DNA of 6,045 bases from JBOHER01 sp050701115 (GTDB lineage: Bacteria > Actinomycetota > Actinomycetes > Mycobacteriales > Pseudonocardiaceae): the NCBI GenBank assembly GCA_050701115.1, contig JBOHER010000336.1, positions 1-6,045 of the forward strand, in the 5' to 3' direction. A model generated the notes under the pieces. That model was not told where the DNA came from. It ran no database searches and saw only the letters and a program-made list of their open reading frames with translations. The position numbers were made by a program, and so were the translations under genes. Below are positions 5,726 through 6,045 of the stretch, one piece after another (within the stretch, counting starts at the first letter, position 1; every line of letters begins with the position of its first letter).

Positions 5726-5923
5726 GTGGAACGTGCGAGATTCGCCAGAATTCTTGGTCAGTTGCTTATGTCGCCTGCGTGTTGGTACGGGTGGGCACCC
5801 GGCTGGCGTGCCGGTCTGATTCATGGTGGCGACGATCGGCCCGAGGCGCGGCACGGCCGCACGTCGGATGTCCACGAGGGCCAGCCGTCGGGTGTGGTGA
5901 TGACCTGGATGTTCCCGTCGTGA
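5726..5923 (+). pseudogene. Possible truncated gene start running into an IS remnant
   Basis: A 65-codon frame starts at GTG 5726 behind a strong ribosome binding site, 17 bases after the ABM-like gene. The first 42 or so residues (MERARFARILGQLLMSPACW onward) precede the transposase remnant; the rest is antisense to it and ends at 5921-5923. I do not recognise the N-terminal part. Its third-position GC is lower than in the neighbours, so it may be only the first dozen codons of a lost gene followed by scrambled DNA, or not a gene at all. The simplest reading is that the operon's third gene was cut off when the mobile element arrived or decayed. Confidence 0.3.
5788..5814. repeat. Two overlapping GC-rich hairpins
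   Basis: CGGGTG (5788-5793) pairs with CACCCG (5796-5801) over a 2-base loop. CCGGC (5799-5803) pairs with GCCGG (5810-5814) over a 6-base loop. They share bases 5799-5801 and so would compete. They could slow or end transcription about 80-105 bases after the ABM-like gene, but no T-run follows, and GC-rich DNA forms such pairs easily by chance. Confidence 0.25.
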
Positions 5924-6045
5924 TTCGCGTGCTTGCCCGACCACCAGAGGTCCACACCCTTCGTGGGGCCCGGGGTGCGGACACGATCGGTCTCGGCCAG
6001 CGTGCCGTCGATCGAGACGGGGTTATGCATGCTCGACAGGTACGG
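5854..6045 (-). pseudogene. IS5-type DDE transposase remnant, cut at both ends of the view
   Basis: Read on the minus strand from the right edge, the frame gives SIDGTLAETDRV, then KGVDLWWSGKHANHDGN, then IQVITTPDGWPSWTSDVRP. This is the core of IS5-family (DDE superfamily) transposases found widely in actinomycetes. The Asp of IDGT (codon at 6007-6009) is the expected first catalytic residue. In intact relatives VRP is followed by a Gly...His-Asp-Leu/Thr motif carrying the second Asp. Here the sequence departs right after VRP (about 5854) into unrelated residues and stops at 5821-5823. The C-terminal half, with the second Asp and final Glu, is therefore missing, and no terminal inverted repeat is visible. 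The N-terminal part would lie beyond the right edge of the window. The element is inactive as seen here. Confidence 0.75.

Overview
The window is high-GC DNA with strong G/C preference at third codon positions, GTG as well as ATG starts, and a LAL-type LuxR regulator. Together these point to an actinomycete, perhaps a Pseudonocardiales-, Nocardia- or Streptomyces-like organism; the genus cannot be fixed from the sequence. All convincing genes lie on the plus strand. The only minus-strand coding signal is a broken transposase at the right edge.

Layout. Bases 1-214 hold no supportable gene but contain three inverted repeats and the ribosome binding site of the first gene. Bases 215-685 encode a small four-helix membrane protein with histidines in or near its helices. 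It overlaps by 8 bases the start of a three-domain, membrane-anchored multicopper oxidase (678-2138) that has all four copper-binding motifs. The pair looks translationally coupled and probably forms one exported copper/redox unit. A second transcription unit appears to begin immediately after the oxidase stop: a plausible -35/-10 pair (2144-2172) places the transcription start on or next to the GTG start of a large LuxR-family regulator (2179-5003). A perfect 9-bp inverted repeat straddles that start.

The regulator is an ATP-binding, helical-repeat, LuxR-HTH (LAL/MalT-like) protein, but its reading frame is broken. The Walker A segment (2179 to about 2348) and the rest of the protein (about 2349-5003) lie in different frames. 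One missing G near 2347-2350 explains this exactly. The remaining 2.65 kb is open, so the break is recent, a sequencing error, or tolerated. Downstream, after 84 bases, is a 206-residue protein (5088-5708) that looks like two fused dimeric alpha/beta-barrel (ABM-like) halves. It has an excellent ribosome binding site.

The right end (5709-6045) is disturbed DNA. A well-formed ribosome binding site and GTG start at 5726 open a frame that soon runs into the antisense of an IS5-type transposase remnant (about 5854-6045, minus strand). The remnant carries the first catalytic Asp region and is cut off just where the second Asp motif should come. I see no complete novel defence or mobile system here. 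The most interesting points are the regulator's frameshift, the operator-like repeat on its leaderless start, the oxidase/membrane-protein pair and the insertion-element scar.
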